Shown here one piece after another: positions 10,791 through 19,797 of a DNA stretch of 64,000 nt. The stretch's first letter is position 1. Each line of letters starts with the position of its first letter. The notes beneath the pieces were generated by a model that was given only the letters and a program-made list of their open reading frames with translations, made no database searches and was not told the origin of the DNA. The position numbers and the translations under genes are program-made. The DNA comes from Gammaproteobacteria bacterium (lineage in GTDB: Bacteria > Pseudomonadota > Gammaproteobacteria > JAKBBU01), in NCBI GenBank assembly GCA_021773195.1, contig JAJFKN010000029.1, positions 1 through 64,000 of the forward strand. Direction: 5' to 3'.

Positions 10791-10904
10791 ATGAAAGTCA
10801 GAGCATCAGTTAAGAAAATCTGTCGTAACTGTAAAATTATTAAACGCCATGGCAAAGTAAGGGTCATTTGTAAAGACCCTCGCCATAAGCAGCGCCAAGG
10901 CTAA
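10791..10904 (+). CDS. rpmJ: 50S ribosomal protein L36
   Basis: This 37-residue gene encodes [20 protein letters not shown] and continues to [10 protein letters not shown]. It has the zinc ligands Cys11, Cys14, Cys27 and His32 (C+ form). L36 stabilises 23S rRNA near the GTPase centre. It follows secY by 12 bases after a GGGGAGAG ribosome site, the standard place at the end of the spc operon. Confidence 0.97.
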   Translation: MKVRASVKKICRNCKIIKRHGKVRVICKDPRHKQRQG

Positions 10905-10924
10905 CCACTTTGTGGGAGATGTCC

Positions 10925-10953
10925 TTGATTATTGTTGAATGTAACGGTATCCT
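10925..10953 (+). promoter_or_regulatory. Alpha-operon promoter (candidate)
   Basis: The 99-base gap between rpmJ and rpsM contains TTGATT (10925-10930), a 17-base spacer, and TATCCT (10948-10953), a good sigma-70 match. In E. coli the alpha operon (rpsM onward) also has its own promoter region here. A transcript from it would have a short leader carrying GTTAGGAG before rpsM. Confidence 0.65.
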
Positions 10954-11003
10954 AGTGCGTTAACATCGCACAGCCGTTTGAGAAGAAGTTAGGAGTTAAG
11001 TGA

Positions 11004-11351
11004 ATGGCCCGGATTGCAGGTATAAATGTAAGACCCAATGCCCATCTCGAGATTGGGTTGACGGCCGTTTTTGGTATTGGTCGTTCTCTCGCGCGCAAGA
11101 TTTGCAAAGCGGTGGAAATCCTTCCAACTAAGAAAGTGGCAGATCTGAGCGAAGATGAATTAACCCAGGTACGTGGTGCCGTGGGACAGTACACCATTGA
11201 AGGTGATTTGCGCCGAGAAATTTCTATGAATATCAAGCGCAAAATGGATATTGGTTGTTATCAAGGGGTGCGTCACCGTCGTGGTTTGCCCGTTCATGGA
11301 CAGCGTACCCATACAAATGCGCGGACCCGTAAGGGCAAGAAAGGTAAATAG
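11004..11351 (+). CDS. rpsM: 30S ribosomal protein S13
   Basis: S13 in the 30S head contacts the P-site tRNA and 50S bridges. The 115-residue product starts [20 protein letters not shown], and has the helix-turn region [12 protein letters not shown] and the C-terminal [20 protein letters not shown]. An AGGAG site precedes the ATG. First gene of the alpha operon. Confidence 0.98.
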   Translation: MARIAGINVRPNAHLEIGLTAVFGIGRSLARKICKAVEILPTKKVADLSEDELTQVRGAVGQYTIEGDLRREISMNIKRKMDIGCYQGVRHRRGLPVHGQRTHTNARTRKGKKGK

Positions 11352-11373
11352 GTTTAAGTACTAGGAATTGAAC

Positions 11374-11778
11374 ATGGCTCAAGCAAGTTCTAAAGCAACA
11401 ACAAAGGTGCGGAAGAAGCAAAGGCGAGTAATCACCGATGGTGTAGCTCATATTCATGCTTCTTTTAATAACACCATTATTACGATCACTGACCGCCAGG
11501 GTAATACCTTAGCTTGGTCCAGTGCCGCAAAATGTGGTTTTAAAAATTCACGTAAGAGCACGCCTTTTGCAGCCCAAATGGCTGCGGATGACGCGGCTAA
11601 GATTGCCGTTGAACTTTATGGCATGAAACAAGTTGATGTTATCATCAGAGGCCCAGGCCCTGGGCGTGAGTCAGCTGTACGTGCATTGCATTCCGGTGGA
11701 TTGAAGATTCTTTCACTCAAAGATGGGACTGGCATACCGCATAATGGTTGCCGACCACCCAAAAAACGTCGGGTCTAA
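11374..11778 (+). CDS. rpsK: 30S ribosomal protein S11
   Basis: S11 lies on the 30S platform. I choose the ATG at 11374 ([18 protein letters not shown], 134 residues) over the TTG two codons earlier because AGGA at 11363-11366 gives ideal spacing. The conserved [20 protein letters not shown] and [18 protein letters not shown] confirm the family. It follows rpsM by 22 bases. Confidence 0.97.
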   Translation: MAQASSKATTKVRKKQRRVITDGVAHIHASFNNTIITITDRQGNTLAWSSAAKCGFKNSRKSTPFAAQMAADDAAKIAVELYGMKQVDVIIRGPGPGRESAVRALHSGGLKILSLKDGTGIPHNGCRPPKKRRV

Positions 11779-11796
11779 TAGAGGAGAATAATATCT

Positions 11797-12423
11797 ATGG
11801 CCAGGTATACAGGTCCCACATGTAAGTTGGAAAGGCGCGAAGGCACACCGCTTGATTTAAAGAGTGGTATACGTTCCTTGGATTCCAAATGTAAGGCAGA
11901 TACGCCTCCAGGAATGCACGGTCAACGTCGCAGTCGTCTAACGGACTATGGTATTCAATTGCGTGCTAAGCAGATGATTCGTCGTACCTACGGCGTGCTA
12001 GAACGTCAATTTAGAAATTACTTTAAAAAAGCGGCACAGCAAAAAGGTTCAACGGGTGAAAACTTGGTGAAACTGTTGGAAGGCCGTTTGGATAATGTGG
12101 TTTATCGTATGGGTTTTGGAGCTACACGTGCGGAATCACGTCAAATGGTAGCTCACCGTGCCATTTTGGTTAACGGTAAATCCGTGAATATTCCATCCTA
12201 TCAAATTACAGCTGGCGACGAAATTTCAATTCGTGAAAAGAGTCGTAAGCAAGATAGGATTAAAGCTGCGATGGAATTATCTAAGCAGCGAGTGCCCACT
12301 GAATGGGTAAACGTAGATGAAAAGTCCATGACAGGTACTTTTACCTCTGCACCTGAACGTAATGACTTACCCGCAGATATCTTTGATAAGCTGCAGTTAG
12401 TTGTTGAATTGTATTCTAAATAA
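11797..12423 (+). CDS. rpsD: 30S ribosomal protein S4
   Basis: S4 nucleates 30S assembly and, in E. coli, represses the alpha operon. The 208-residue product has [20 protein letters not shown] and the S4 RNA-binding domain [20 protein letters not shown] with [25 protein letters not shown] precedes the ATG. Standard place between rpsK and rpoA. Confidence 0.98.
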   Translation: MARYTGPTCKLERREGTPLDLKSGIRSLDSKCKADTPPGMHGQRRSRLTDYGIQLRAKQMIRRTYGVLERQFRNYFKKAAQQKGSTGENLVKLLEGRLDNVVYRMGFGATRAESRQMVAHRAILVNGKSVNIPSYQITAGDEISIREKSRKQDRIKAAMELSKQRVPTEWVNVDEKSMTGTFTSAPERNDLPADIFDKLQLVVELYSK

Positions 12424-12446
12424 TTTTTCTCTGGAGAGATGGTTTT

Positions 12447-13439
12447 ATGTCAAGCGCATCCGAATTATTGACGCCTAAGACCATTGGCGTACAAGCCATT
12501 AGTCCTTTTCATGCTAGGATCACCCTAGAGCCTCTCGAAAGAGGATATGGGCATACCTTAGGTAATGCTCTGCGTCGTATTTTATTATCGTCCATGTCCG
12601 GTGCTGCCGTAGTGGAAGTAGAAATCGAAGGTGTATTACATGAGTACAGCACCATCGAAGGCGTACATGAAGACGTTATTGATATTCTGCAAAACTTGAA
12701 AGGTATCGCATTTAATTTGCATACCCGTGAAGAAGTAACTTTGCAGATAGATAAAAAAGGCGCAGGTCCCGTTAAAGCTTCCGATATTATATTGGAACAT
12801 GATGTGGAAATTGCGAATCCTGAACATTTGATCGCAACCATTACCGGCGATGGTCAATTGAAAATGACCATTCGCGTTGCTCAAGGTCGTGGTTATGAAT
12901 CATCTCCACAACGTCAGCAGCCGGAAGATGAAGAACGCCCTATTGGCCGTTTGCAATTGGATGCGACCTTTACCCCAGTACGCCGTGTGAGCTATGTGGT
13001 TGAGCGGGCGCGGGTTGAGAAGCGTACTGACTTAGACAAACTAGTCTTAGACTTGGAAACTGATGGGACGTTAGACCCTGAAGAAGCCATACGTCGTAGT
13101 GCTACCATATTACAGCAGCAATTACGGGCTTTTGTTGATCTCTCTAGTGATCAAGCCAATGAGCCAAGAAAAGAAGAAGCTGAAGTGGATCCTGTGCTGT
13201 TACGTCCAGTGGATGACTTAGAATTAACGGTACGTTCAGCCAACTGCTTAAAAGCAGAAAGTATTTACTATGTAGGTGATTTAGTTCAACGCACAGAAGT
13301 GGAACTATTGAAAACACCTAACTTGGGTAAGAAATCACTGAATGAAATTAAGAGTGTTTTAGCCTCTCGCGGTTTAAGTCTTGGAATGCGCCTGGAATAT
13401 TGGCCTCCTTCAAGATTGCGTGACCGTGAAGGTAGCTAA
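12447..13439 (+). CDS. rpoA: RNA polymerase alpha subunit
   Basis: The alpha subunit dimerises to nucleate RNA polymerase assembly and contacts UP elements and activators. The 330-residue product has the N-terminal dimerisation domain ([20 protein letters not shown]) and the C-terminal DNA-contact domain ([20 protein letters not shown], then [20 protein letters not shown]). A short insertion of charged, Gln-rich residues follows position 150. Expressed with the alpha ribosomal genes. Confidence 0.98.
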   Translation: MSSASELLTPKTIGVQAISPFHARITLEPLERGYGHTLGNALRRILLSSMSGAAVVEVEIEGVLHEYSTIEGVHEDVIDILQNLKGIAFNLHTREEVTLQIDKKGAGPVKASDIILEHDVEIANPEHLIATITGDGQLKMTIRVAQGRGYESSPQRQQPEDEERPIGRLQLDATFTPVRRVSYVVERARVEKRTDLDKLVLDLETDGTLDPEEAIRRSATILQQQLRAFVDLSSDQANEPRKEEAEVDPVLLRPVDDLELTVRSANCLKAESIYYVGDLVQRTEVELLKTPNLGKKSLNEIKSVLASRGLSLGMRLEYWPPSRLRDREGS

Positions 13440-13471
13440 TACAACGAATAAGAGAATAGAGGAAAGCAGAT

Positions 13472-13849
13472 ATGCGACATCGTAAGAGCGGCCGAAAGCT
13501 TAGCCGGACCAGTAGCCATCGTCGTGCTATGTTTCGCAATATGGCTGCGTCATTGATTCAACATGAAATGATTAAGACCACCTTGCCCAAGGCAAAAGAC
13601 TTACGGGGCGTTCTTGAGCCTTTGATCACATTGGCTAAAACCGATAGTGTGGCTAGTCGTCGTTTGGCTTTTGCTCGTTTACGTGATAAAGCGGCAGTGA
13701 AAAAACTGTTTGAAGATTTGGGCCCTCGCTATAACAGCCGCCCTGGTGGTTACACGCGAGTGTTAAAATATAATTTTCGTGCAGGTGATAATGCGCCTAT
13801 GGCCATTATTGAACTGGTGGATCGTCCCATTGAAGGTGACAACGCCTAG
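13472..13849 (+). CDS. rplQ: 50S ribosomal protein L17
   Basis: L17 is an exit-tunnel-side 50S protein. The 125-residue product starts [20 protein letters not shown], the universal start of the family, and ends with [23 protein letters not shown] precedes the ATG. It is the last ribosomal gene of the alpha operon; the next gene starts 27 bases on, close enough for read-through. Confidence 0.98.
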   Translation: MRHRKSGRKLSRTSSHRRAMFRNMAASLIQHEMIKTTLPKAKDLRGVLEPLITLAKTDSVASRRLAFARLRDKAAVKKLFEDLGPRYNSRPGGYTRVLKYNFRAGDNAPMAIIELVDRPIEGDNA

Positions 13850-13876
13850 CACGACCTACAACATGGCTGACTTTCT

Positions 13877-15994
13877 ATGGATAGTACGAGCAGCACACAG
13901 GATTTGGCAGGCCATCGCGAGCCGCTCGTTAGGGGCTGCCTGGACGATGGCTTTGCAGCCGTTATTGGCCATATCCCATCCCCTTTAGTTCGATTATCAT
14001 TGAGCTTCAATATACTTGCTATTAACGACAGTGCCATGGAATTATTGAGTTGGCAAGATCGTCCCGTGGTGGGAGAAAGTTTTTTTGAACTTTGCATGAA
14101 GCAAGGTTTGCCTACACCGCCTTTACCTAATTTTTACCGTATTATGCAAGGTGAGGTCATTACTTGCCACGATATTCTGTACCATAGTGAGTCTGAACAC
14201 CCACGTAATTTTAGTTGGCAAATTTGCCCATACGTTCAAGAAGGCATAGTAAATAGCCTCTTTCTTATTGGTCGCGAAAAGGTTGATAGCGTGCCAGAAG
14301 GCAGTATTGACCATTCAACATCCCGTTTACCTATAGCAATCAATGCCCACAAGCAATCCTCCATCAATGAAGCACCCATCCAACGGGGTACGCCCATTGT
14401 GCAGAATGTAGCTGAACAGTTGGATGCGAACCAAGCTAAATCGGATTTTTTAGCTAGCGTTAGTCATGACCTCCGTACCCCCCTTAATGGTATCTTGGGT
14501 ATGGCTGAAATTCTCAAAGTTCGTAACCATTACCCCGAACAAGAAGAATTCGTCGATGGCATATTGCAAGCTGGCCAAAATCTTTTGCGTTATGTGGAAG
14601 ACATCTTAAATTTTTCTAAAGTAGAAGCAGGTGGTCTAGTCATCAAAAATGAACCTTTTGATTTGCGAGAGGTCGTGGAAAAATTAACAAAAATGATGAC
14701 CTATGAAGCACAAAAGAAAGGCGTTAAGTTAATCATTTCTTATCCCGATAATGTGCCTCGGTGTGTGGTGAGTGATCAGCATATCATTGGCCGGATCATT
14801 TTAAATCTATTGGGTAACGCCATTAAGTTTACGGACAAAGGCTATATCATCGTTTCTGTGGAATGCTTATCTCGCCAAGAGAAGGATGCAAAGCTACAAA
14901 TCATTGTGGAAGATACGGGTATTGGCGTTCCTAAAGATAAGATTAATGATATTTTTGATCGTTTTAGCCGGGTGGAGCCTTCTTATAAGAGTCGTTTTCA
15001 GGGTAGCGGTTTAGGACTTTGTATTGTAAAACATATGGTGAATGCTTTAGATGGTCAAATCAGCGTTAATAGCATGCTGAGCAATGGCTCTACTTTTTGG
15101 TGTACGTTGCCTTTTGATTTACAAGAACAGAGCCTCGAGGACATGAGGCCTGAAATACAATATTCCAACATACGAGTATTAGTGGTTGATGATTGTAAAG
15201 CGCGGGGTAAAACCATACTCAAACATGTGACTTCCAATGAAAGTAGCATGGTGGCCGGCTCAGAAGCGTATAGTACTTTGTCGAAAGCAGCTGAAGATGG
15301 CAAGCCTTATCACTTATTGGTAGTGGATGATGAAAGCAGTGTGTCGCCTTTTAATTTAGCAGAAAGAGTTCGTAGCAACAAAGCCTTATCCAAATTAATG
15401 ATGGTTTTATGTGCTTATCCTTCTAATATGCCGGAAGAAGGGCGGGCTAAAGCGGCTGGTTTTTCTAGGGTATTATCCAAGCCTCTGCAACCTTCTCTAT
15501 TGGGTCATTTAGTAAAACAAGATTGGCAGCAATGGTTGAGCAGCCAACAGGTTGGCGGTACACCTACTGCAAAAGTGAAATTGGATGCGTCTTCTTGCAT
15601 CTTGTTAGTGGAAGATAATCCCTTAGCTCAGAAAATCAGTAAATCCATGTTAGAAGACTTAGGCTGCCAGGTAGATATTGCTTCTTCCGGTGATGAAGCA
15701 TTACGTTTAGTGAAACGCGGTTATGATATGGTTTTTATGGATATTGGTTTGCCCGACCAAGATGGCATGGAAGTGACTAGAAAAATTCGCGCCTACAAAA
15801 ATGGCATCAATCGAGTGCCTATCATTGCCATGACCGCCCATGTATCCGATGCAGATAAACGTTTATGTTTAGAATCAGGTATGGATGATTTCATCAGTAA
15901 ACCCATTTCTTATGATAATTTGGAACGGGTTTTACACCACGCGTGCAAACACCAGTTCAAGCCTGAACGGGTTGTTGCTATCGAAAAGGTTTAG
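13877..15994 (+). CDS. Cytosolic hybrid sensor histidine kinase (GacS/LetS-like core) with two receiver domains
   Basis: A 705-residue phosphorelay kinase. Residues about 25-135 resemble a PAS-type sensory domain. The HisKA domain has SVSHDLRTPLNGILGMAEIL with His197; the ATPase domain has the N-box NLLGNAIKFTD (310-320), G1 DTGIGVP (346-352) and G2 GSGLGLCIVK (376-385). Two receivers follow: the first (433-545) is divergent with candidate Asp484/485 and Lys535; the second (574-690) is canonical with Asp622, Thr653 and Lys675. No membrane segment or signal peptide is visible, and there is no HPt domain, unlike BarA/GacS/LetS. It probably signals through a separate HPt, perhaps toward the regulator 0.9 kb downstream. 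The start has a weak ribosome site; expression from the alpha operon by read-through is possible. Confidence 0.88.
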   Translation: MDSTSSTQDLAGHREPLVRGCLDDGFAAVIGHIPSPLVRLSLSFNILAINDSAMELLSWQDRPVVGESFFELCMKQGLPTPPLPNFYRIMQGEVITCHDILYHSESEHPRNFSWQICPYVQEGIVNSLFLIGREKVDSVPEGSIDHSTSRLPIAINAHKQSSINEAPIQRGTPIVQNVAEQLDANQAKSDFLASVSHDLRTPLNGILGMAEILKVRNHYPEQEEFVDGILQAGQNLLRYVEDILNFSKVEAGGLVIKNEPFDLREVVEKLTKMMTYEAQKKGVKLIISYPDNVPRCVVSDQHIIGRIILNLLGNAIKFTDKGYIIVSVECLSRQEKDAKLQIIVEDTGIGVPKDKINDIFDRFSRVEPSYKSRFQGSGLGLCIVKHMVNALDGQISVNSMLSNGSTFWCTLPFDLQEQSLEDMRPEIQYSNIRVLVVDDCKARGKTILKHVTSNESSMVAGSEAYSTLSKAAEDGKPYHLLVVDDESSVSPFNLAERVRSNKALSKLMMVLCAYPSNMPEEGRAKAAGFSRVLSKPLQPSLLGHLVKQDWQQWLSSQQVGGTPTAKVKLDASSCILLVEDNPLAQKISKSMLEDLGCQVDIASSGDEALRLVKRGYDMVFMDIGLPDQDGMEVTRKIRAYKNGINRVPIIAMTAHVSDADKRLCLESGMDDFISKPISYDNLERVLHHACKHQFKPERVVAIEKV

Positions 15995-16001
15995 GATCGC
16001 A

Positions 16002-16691
16002 GTGTTGACCCTTGAAACCATAGCCTTAGCCGCAAGGCTTAAGCCTCAACAAATTATTCAATGCTTGGAACCCTATGTGAGCGAACGACGCCAAGGGCGC
16101 ATCAATGATGTGTTAAATCATCGTATTCACAATGTTCAAATCGCTGTAGAGCGGCCAGCTTTAATACATAATGCCAGCGCAATTGTGCGTAGCGCAGAAT
16201 CCTTAGGCATTCATCAATTCCATGTCATCGAACCCCAAGGAGAGGTATCCAGCAAGCGCATTACTCAGGGTGCGTATCATTGGGTAAATCTGCACGCCCA
16301 TGAAGACTTTCAAGTTTTTCGGGAGCAGACTCAAGGCTATACCTTGGCCGGTGCTAGTATGGAAGGGCAGTCACGCCTAGAAACGTTACCTTTAGACAAA
16401 CCGCTATGTTTATTATTAGGCAACGAATCTCATGGCTTGTCATCAGAGGCTCGCAAACAGTGTGATTATTTGTATGGTATTCCCATGCTGGGCATGAGTG
16501 AAAGTTTGAATCTTTCTGTGACGGCGGCCATAAGCATGTATGTTTTATTGCAGCGCTATCGTCAACAATTAGGACAGACAAATGATTTAACGTCAGAAGT
16601 TCGTGCGGACTTACAGGCAGCCTACTATCTACGCAGTGTATCACCTCGATTAGCGAAACATTTATTAAAATCCCTAGCCAGTACAGGCTAG
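16002..16691 (+). CDS. trmH: tRNA (Gm18) 2'-O-methyltransferase TrmH-like (SPOUT family)
   Basis: SpoU/TrmH enzymes methylate the 2'-OH of G18 in the tRNA D-loop. The three SPOUT motifs are visible: NASAIVRSAESLGIHQFHVI (motif 1), LLLGNESHGLSSEA (motif 2), and GMSESLNLSVTAAISMYVL (motif 3, deep knot). I choose the GTG at 16002 (229 residues) with AGGA at 15993-15996 ahead; the longer open frame runs into the upstream kinase gene. It starts eight bases after the kinase stop, so the two are probably co-transcribed although unrelated in function. TrmH rather than TrmL or RlmB is favoured by length and the C-terminal extension. Confidence 0.88.
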   Translation: MLTLETIALAARLKPQQIIQCLEPYVSERRQGRINDVLNHRIHNVQIAVERPALIHNASAIVRSAESLGIHQFHVIEPQGEVSSKRITQGAYHWVNLHAHEDFQVFREQTQGYTLAGASMEGQSRLETLPLDKPLCLLLGNESHGLSSEARKQCDYLYGIPMLGMSESLNLSVTAAISMYVLLQRYRQQLGQTNDLTSEVRADLQAAYYLRSVSPRLAKHLLKSLASTG

Positions 16692-16911
16692 AATTTTGTA
16701 CAGCATCACAAAGGTTACCTCACTAACGGATAGCACAAGACCACACCCCATGGCGTAGCCATTCCGGGATAGTCCTGGAGCTAGAGAGTGCTATTGACGC
16801 ATCTCTCATCGCAAGTGGACCCTCAGAGAATCGCCCATAGTCTTCTTACAAAATATACGGTAAACTGTCATCTCACTTTTGTTTTTCAGAACAAATCTAG
16901 AAGGAGCTGCA

Positions 16912-17664
16912 ATGTCAACCATGATTAATGTCTTATTAGTAGATGATCATGTTTTAGTCCGGACTTGTATTAAATCATTACTAGCCCATGTCCCAGGAAT
17001 TCGTGTTATTGGTGAAGCGGGCAATGGTGAAGAAGCCATGCGCTTGGTTCGTGAAGAAAAACCTTCCGTTATTATTATGGACATTATGATGCCTGGCATC
17101 AGCAGCGTGGAAGTCATCAATCGATTGCGACGCATTTATCCTGAAATAAAGATCGTTATTTTGACAGCAGTAGATAATCAGGCTTTCCCTAAACGCTTGT
17201 TGGATTTGGGTGCATCAGGTTATCTCACTAAAGATTCCACCTCTGATGAGCTCATTGAAGCCATTAAAAAAGTAGCCCGTGGCGGTCGACATATTACGAA
17301 TCGAATTGCACAGGGCATGGCTATCAGCAAAATTGATCCTGATGTGGCATCCCCCTTTAATCAATTATCTAATCGTGAATTTCAAATCATGATGATGATC
17401 ATCAATGGCTATAAAGTTGATTACATATCTGACAAACTATGTTTAAGTCCGAAAACCATCAGCAGCCATCGCTACGCTATTTTTAGCAAGCTGGATGTTA
17501 AAAATGATGTGGAATTGACGCATTTTGCAATTAAACATGGCATTATCGATATCTCAGCGCCGGAAACGTTAGTGGATGCGGTTATTGATGTATCCAAAGG
17601 CAGTGCAGCGCAAGAAGCACCTAGCGTTACAGTGCCAGAAGCTCGCATACCCGAAGAAGCTTAA
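16912..17664 (+). CDS. GacA/LetA/UvrY-like response regulator
   Basis: A 250-residue two-component regulator with an N-terminal receiver (acid pair DD11-12, phospho-acceptor Asp57, Thr85, Lys107) and a C-terminal LuxR-type helix-turn-helix, QLSNREFQIMMMIINGYKVD to LCLSPKTISSHR. Sequence and architecture fit the GacA/LetA group that activates CsrA-sequestering small RNAs in gammaproteobacteria. The start is the ATG at 16912 with AAGGAG six bases ahead, not the upstream in-frame codon. A Pro/Ala/Glu-rich 35-residue tail after the HTH is unusual. It has its own 220-base upstream region, so is likely transcribed separately from trmH. Confidence 0.9.
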   Translation: MSTMINVLLVDDHVLVRTCIKSLLAHVPGIRVIGEAGNGEEAMRLVREEKPSVIIMDIMMPGISSVEVINRLRRIYPEIKIVILTAVDNQAFPKRLLDLGASGYLTKDSTSDELIEAIKKVARGGRHITNRIAQGMAISKIDPDVASPFNQLSNREFQIMMMIINGYKVDYISDKLCLSPKTISSHRYAIFSKLDVKNDVELTHFAIKHGIIDISAPETLVDAVIDVSKGSAAQEAPSVTVPEARIPEEA

Positions 17665-17695
17665 CTCTCAACCATCTCCTGCAATACCCTCGAAC

Positions 17696-17720
17696 CATCC
17701 CGCGGCAACGCCGCGGGATG
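17696..17720 (+). terminator. Perfect 11-bp hairpin after the response regulator
   Basis: CATCCCGCGGC (17696-17706), a three-base loop, and the exact reverse complement (17710-17720). There is no T-run after it, so it is either a weak terminator or a palindromic repeat related to the others in the window. Confidence 0.5.
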
Positions 17721-17807
17721 CAGGGGTTAGCCTTATGGCAATATGCCCAAGGCTTACAACTTGCCCAGAACTTTCAGGTACACTCTCATTAAAGCCAGGA
17801 GTGTCCC

Positions 17808-19484
17808 ATGTTTACTATCCAAATAAACCAGTACCATTATCCCATTTTGTATTTAACAGGCGTGGAAGCCCTTAGCCAATTGCCTTATATTGAATTGGGC
17901 ATCAAACCAGCCCATCCCGTGTCCCTTGCTTTAGGTTGTGAAGTGAGCCTGAATTTAAAACAGGCGCCTGAAAAATATTTTCAAGTAAGCCGTATTAATG
18001 AAAAGCATAATGTCATTCACCTTTGTTTAGAATCATCATTAGCTACCCTCGGACGCAATAGGTCATTTCGTTATTTAGTGAAAACCGATCCGGTGGTGGC
18101 GATCAATGATATCTTGCATGACTACTCGAAACCCCATTGGCAGCTGAAGCATCCTGTTAACCCAGTGGTTTTTTATCAACAAACGCAAAGTGATTTAGCG
18201 TTGTTTAACACATTAATCAATATAGGAAACTTTCATTATTGGTTGAAGAGCGGAGCATCAAAGGCTCTTTTACATATAACCGATGATTTATCTTCAGTGC
18301 CGGGGCCTTTGCAAGAGTTACATTATGGGCATAATACCCCAAAGGATTTACTGCATAATCTACAATACCATGAAGATGGTAGGGTTGTGGTAATGACTCG
18401 CAAGCCGGAGCTTCAATTAATGCAATTAGCCATATTGCATTTAAATGAAGGCTTTCCTGGATGCAGTGACGAATATCGATTGATAAAAATAGAACATACT
18501 TTATTGTCGCATAATCAATATCATAATCAGTTAACCTTCATCCAACGGTCCAAGTCATTGCCCCTGCAACAAAGCTATGGATTTAGATTGCATCATGGTG
18601 AAGTCATCAAGGGCACGGCCCATACCCACATTAATCAAGTAGGGGCCTATGGCATAAAACCTTTAGCGGCAAAACCCTTAGCAAGTAGTAAAACAACAGT
18701 CTATATGCATCAATTACAGCCTCTACAGGGACAGGGGCAAGAGCAAAGCATGGGGTTTTATTTCCCCCAGCAAACAGGGGGGGAAATGGTCTATGTGCAT
18801 AAACACCCTGCCTCATCCCCTTTATTATTAGGTGCCCTTGGTTATCATGGGCTGATGGACCCACAGCAATGGCGACTGTCATCTTTGAGCGGACAACAAT
18901 TATTATTTCAACAACAAAATACAATGCATAGCGTGATGCTATCTACGGGGCCAATGCAATGGTATTGTAAAACCCAAGGTGCCAATAATTCAGTGACTTT
19001 AAATAACCAAGCCGGACACAGTGCTTGGCGTAGTTGTGGCAAGATGCATCAAAACATTAAAAAGAATGATCAAATAGAAGTGCAAGGTCGTTATCTGTGT
19101 GATGTCCAAGGCCATATTCAACTAAATATTGCTGGCGAATGCCAGCAACAAGTGGCGGGGCATTATAGCTTATGGGCCCATGAACAAATGACACTGCAGG
19201 CCAATACTATCAGTTTTCATGCCAGCAAAGATATGCAATGGCAAACAATGGGGCATGGTAAATTCATTGCAAAGCAAGGCCCCATGCATTTTACGGTAGG
19301 GCAGGGATTATTGTTACAGAGCGCAAAGAAGCTAACAATACAAGGACAAGATATTACGCTTCAACATCCTAAAGCGAAGATTCAAATAACTGCCCAAGGG
19401 GATATCCATATCAAAGCCCAGGGCATTCACTTGGCAGCCCAACAAAAGCTGGTGAAACAATGTGCTGTTTATTATGTGGATTAG
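17808..19484 (+). CDS. VgrG/TssI-like type VI secretion spike protein (orphan)
   Basis: A 558-residue protein with the layout of a VgrG. The gp27-like hub is seen in residues about 88-160: SFRYLVKTDPVVAINDIL, then VFYQQTQSDLALFNTLINIG and HYWLKS...LLHITDD, matching the Gln-Tyr-x-Glu-Ser-Asp-x-x-F block of VgrG proteins. Residues about 265-345 fit the gp5 OB-fold (VGAYGIKPL, then GFYFPQQTGGEMVYVHKHPA and SPLLLGALG). The C-terminus is a long run of alternating short strands rich in Gln and His, as in the VgrG beta-helix needle. It is shorter than most VgrGs (over 600) and no other type VI genes are in the window. Ribosome site CAGGAG. A phage tail hub is the main alternative. Confidence 0.8.
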   Translation: MFTIQINQYHYPILYLTGVEALSQLPYIELGIKPAHPVSLALGCEVSLNLKQAPEKYFQVSRINEKHNVIHLCLESSLATLGRNRSFRYLVKTDPVVAINDILHDYSKPHWQLKHPVNPVVFYQQTQSDLALFNTLINIGNFHYWLKSGASKALLHITDDLSSVPGPLQELHYGHNTPKDLLHNLQYHEDGRVVVMTRKPELQLMQLAILHLNEGFPGCSDEYRLIKIEHTLLSHNQYHNQLTFIQRSKSLPLQQSYGFRLHHGEVIKGTAHTHINQVGAYGIKPLAAKPLASSKTTVYMHQLQPLQGQGQEQSMGFYFPQQTGGEMVYVHKHPASSPLLLGALGYHGLMDPQQWRLSSLSGQQLLFQQQNTMHSVMLSTGPMQWYCKTQGANNSVTLNNQAGHSAWRSCGKMHQNIKKNDQIEVQGRYLCDVQGHIQLNIAGECQQQVAGHYSLWAHEQMTLQANTISFHASKDMQWQTMGHGKFIAKQGPMHFTVGQGLLLQSAKKLTIQGQDITLQHPKAKIQITAQGDIHIKAQGIHLAAQQKLVKQCAVYYVD

Positions 19485-19797
19485 TAATGTATGTTTTGAC
19501 CTGCTCTCCAAATTAATTCGGCCTGAAAAGGCGGGGACAGGTCAAAACGATAGTTCAGCTCATTTGTTTTTAGTTTTATGTCCGGTATCTTTTTATTCTA
19601 ATTATATCAATTACCAGCGTGACCTACCAAGAGAGCACTTATCAAACGATCGGCTATTTAGTGCTTTTGGTTATGCCGGGGGTATCAAAACTATTAAAGA
19701 TATAACAGCTGGAGGATTAGTAATGAAGTAGATTCATTATCCCAAATCTGATAAAATTCATCGCAGAATCTACAATAAAGCATAAGCGATTAATAAT
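19485..19797. other. Gap between the VgrG-like gene and the 822-residue gene
   Basis: 313 bases without a supported gene. It holds the inverted repeat at 19493-19548. A short open frame continues through it to about 19731, but it overlaps the end of the VgrG-like gene, has no recognisable domain, and lacks a ribosome site, so I do not call it. Confidence 0.5.
19493..19548. repeat. Inverted repeat, 11-bp perfect arms
   Basis: GTTTTGACCTG at 19493-19503 and its exact reverse complement at 19538-19548, with a 34-base interior. It lies just after the VgrG-like gene. It may be a terminator-like structure or a small mobile palindrome; there is no T-run. Confidence 0.6.

Noticed and set aside
16692-16911. 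Possible small RNA gene before the response regulator
   Set aside because: The region holds a degenerate copy of the dispersed palindrome (16742-16775) and no clear promoter-terminator pair.
19462-19731. 89-codon open frame after the VgrG-like gene
   Set aside because: It overlaps the upstream gene, contains the inverted repeat, lacks a ribosome site and has no recognisable domain.
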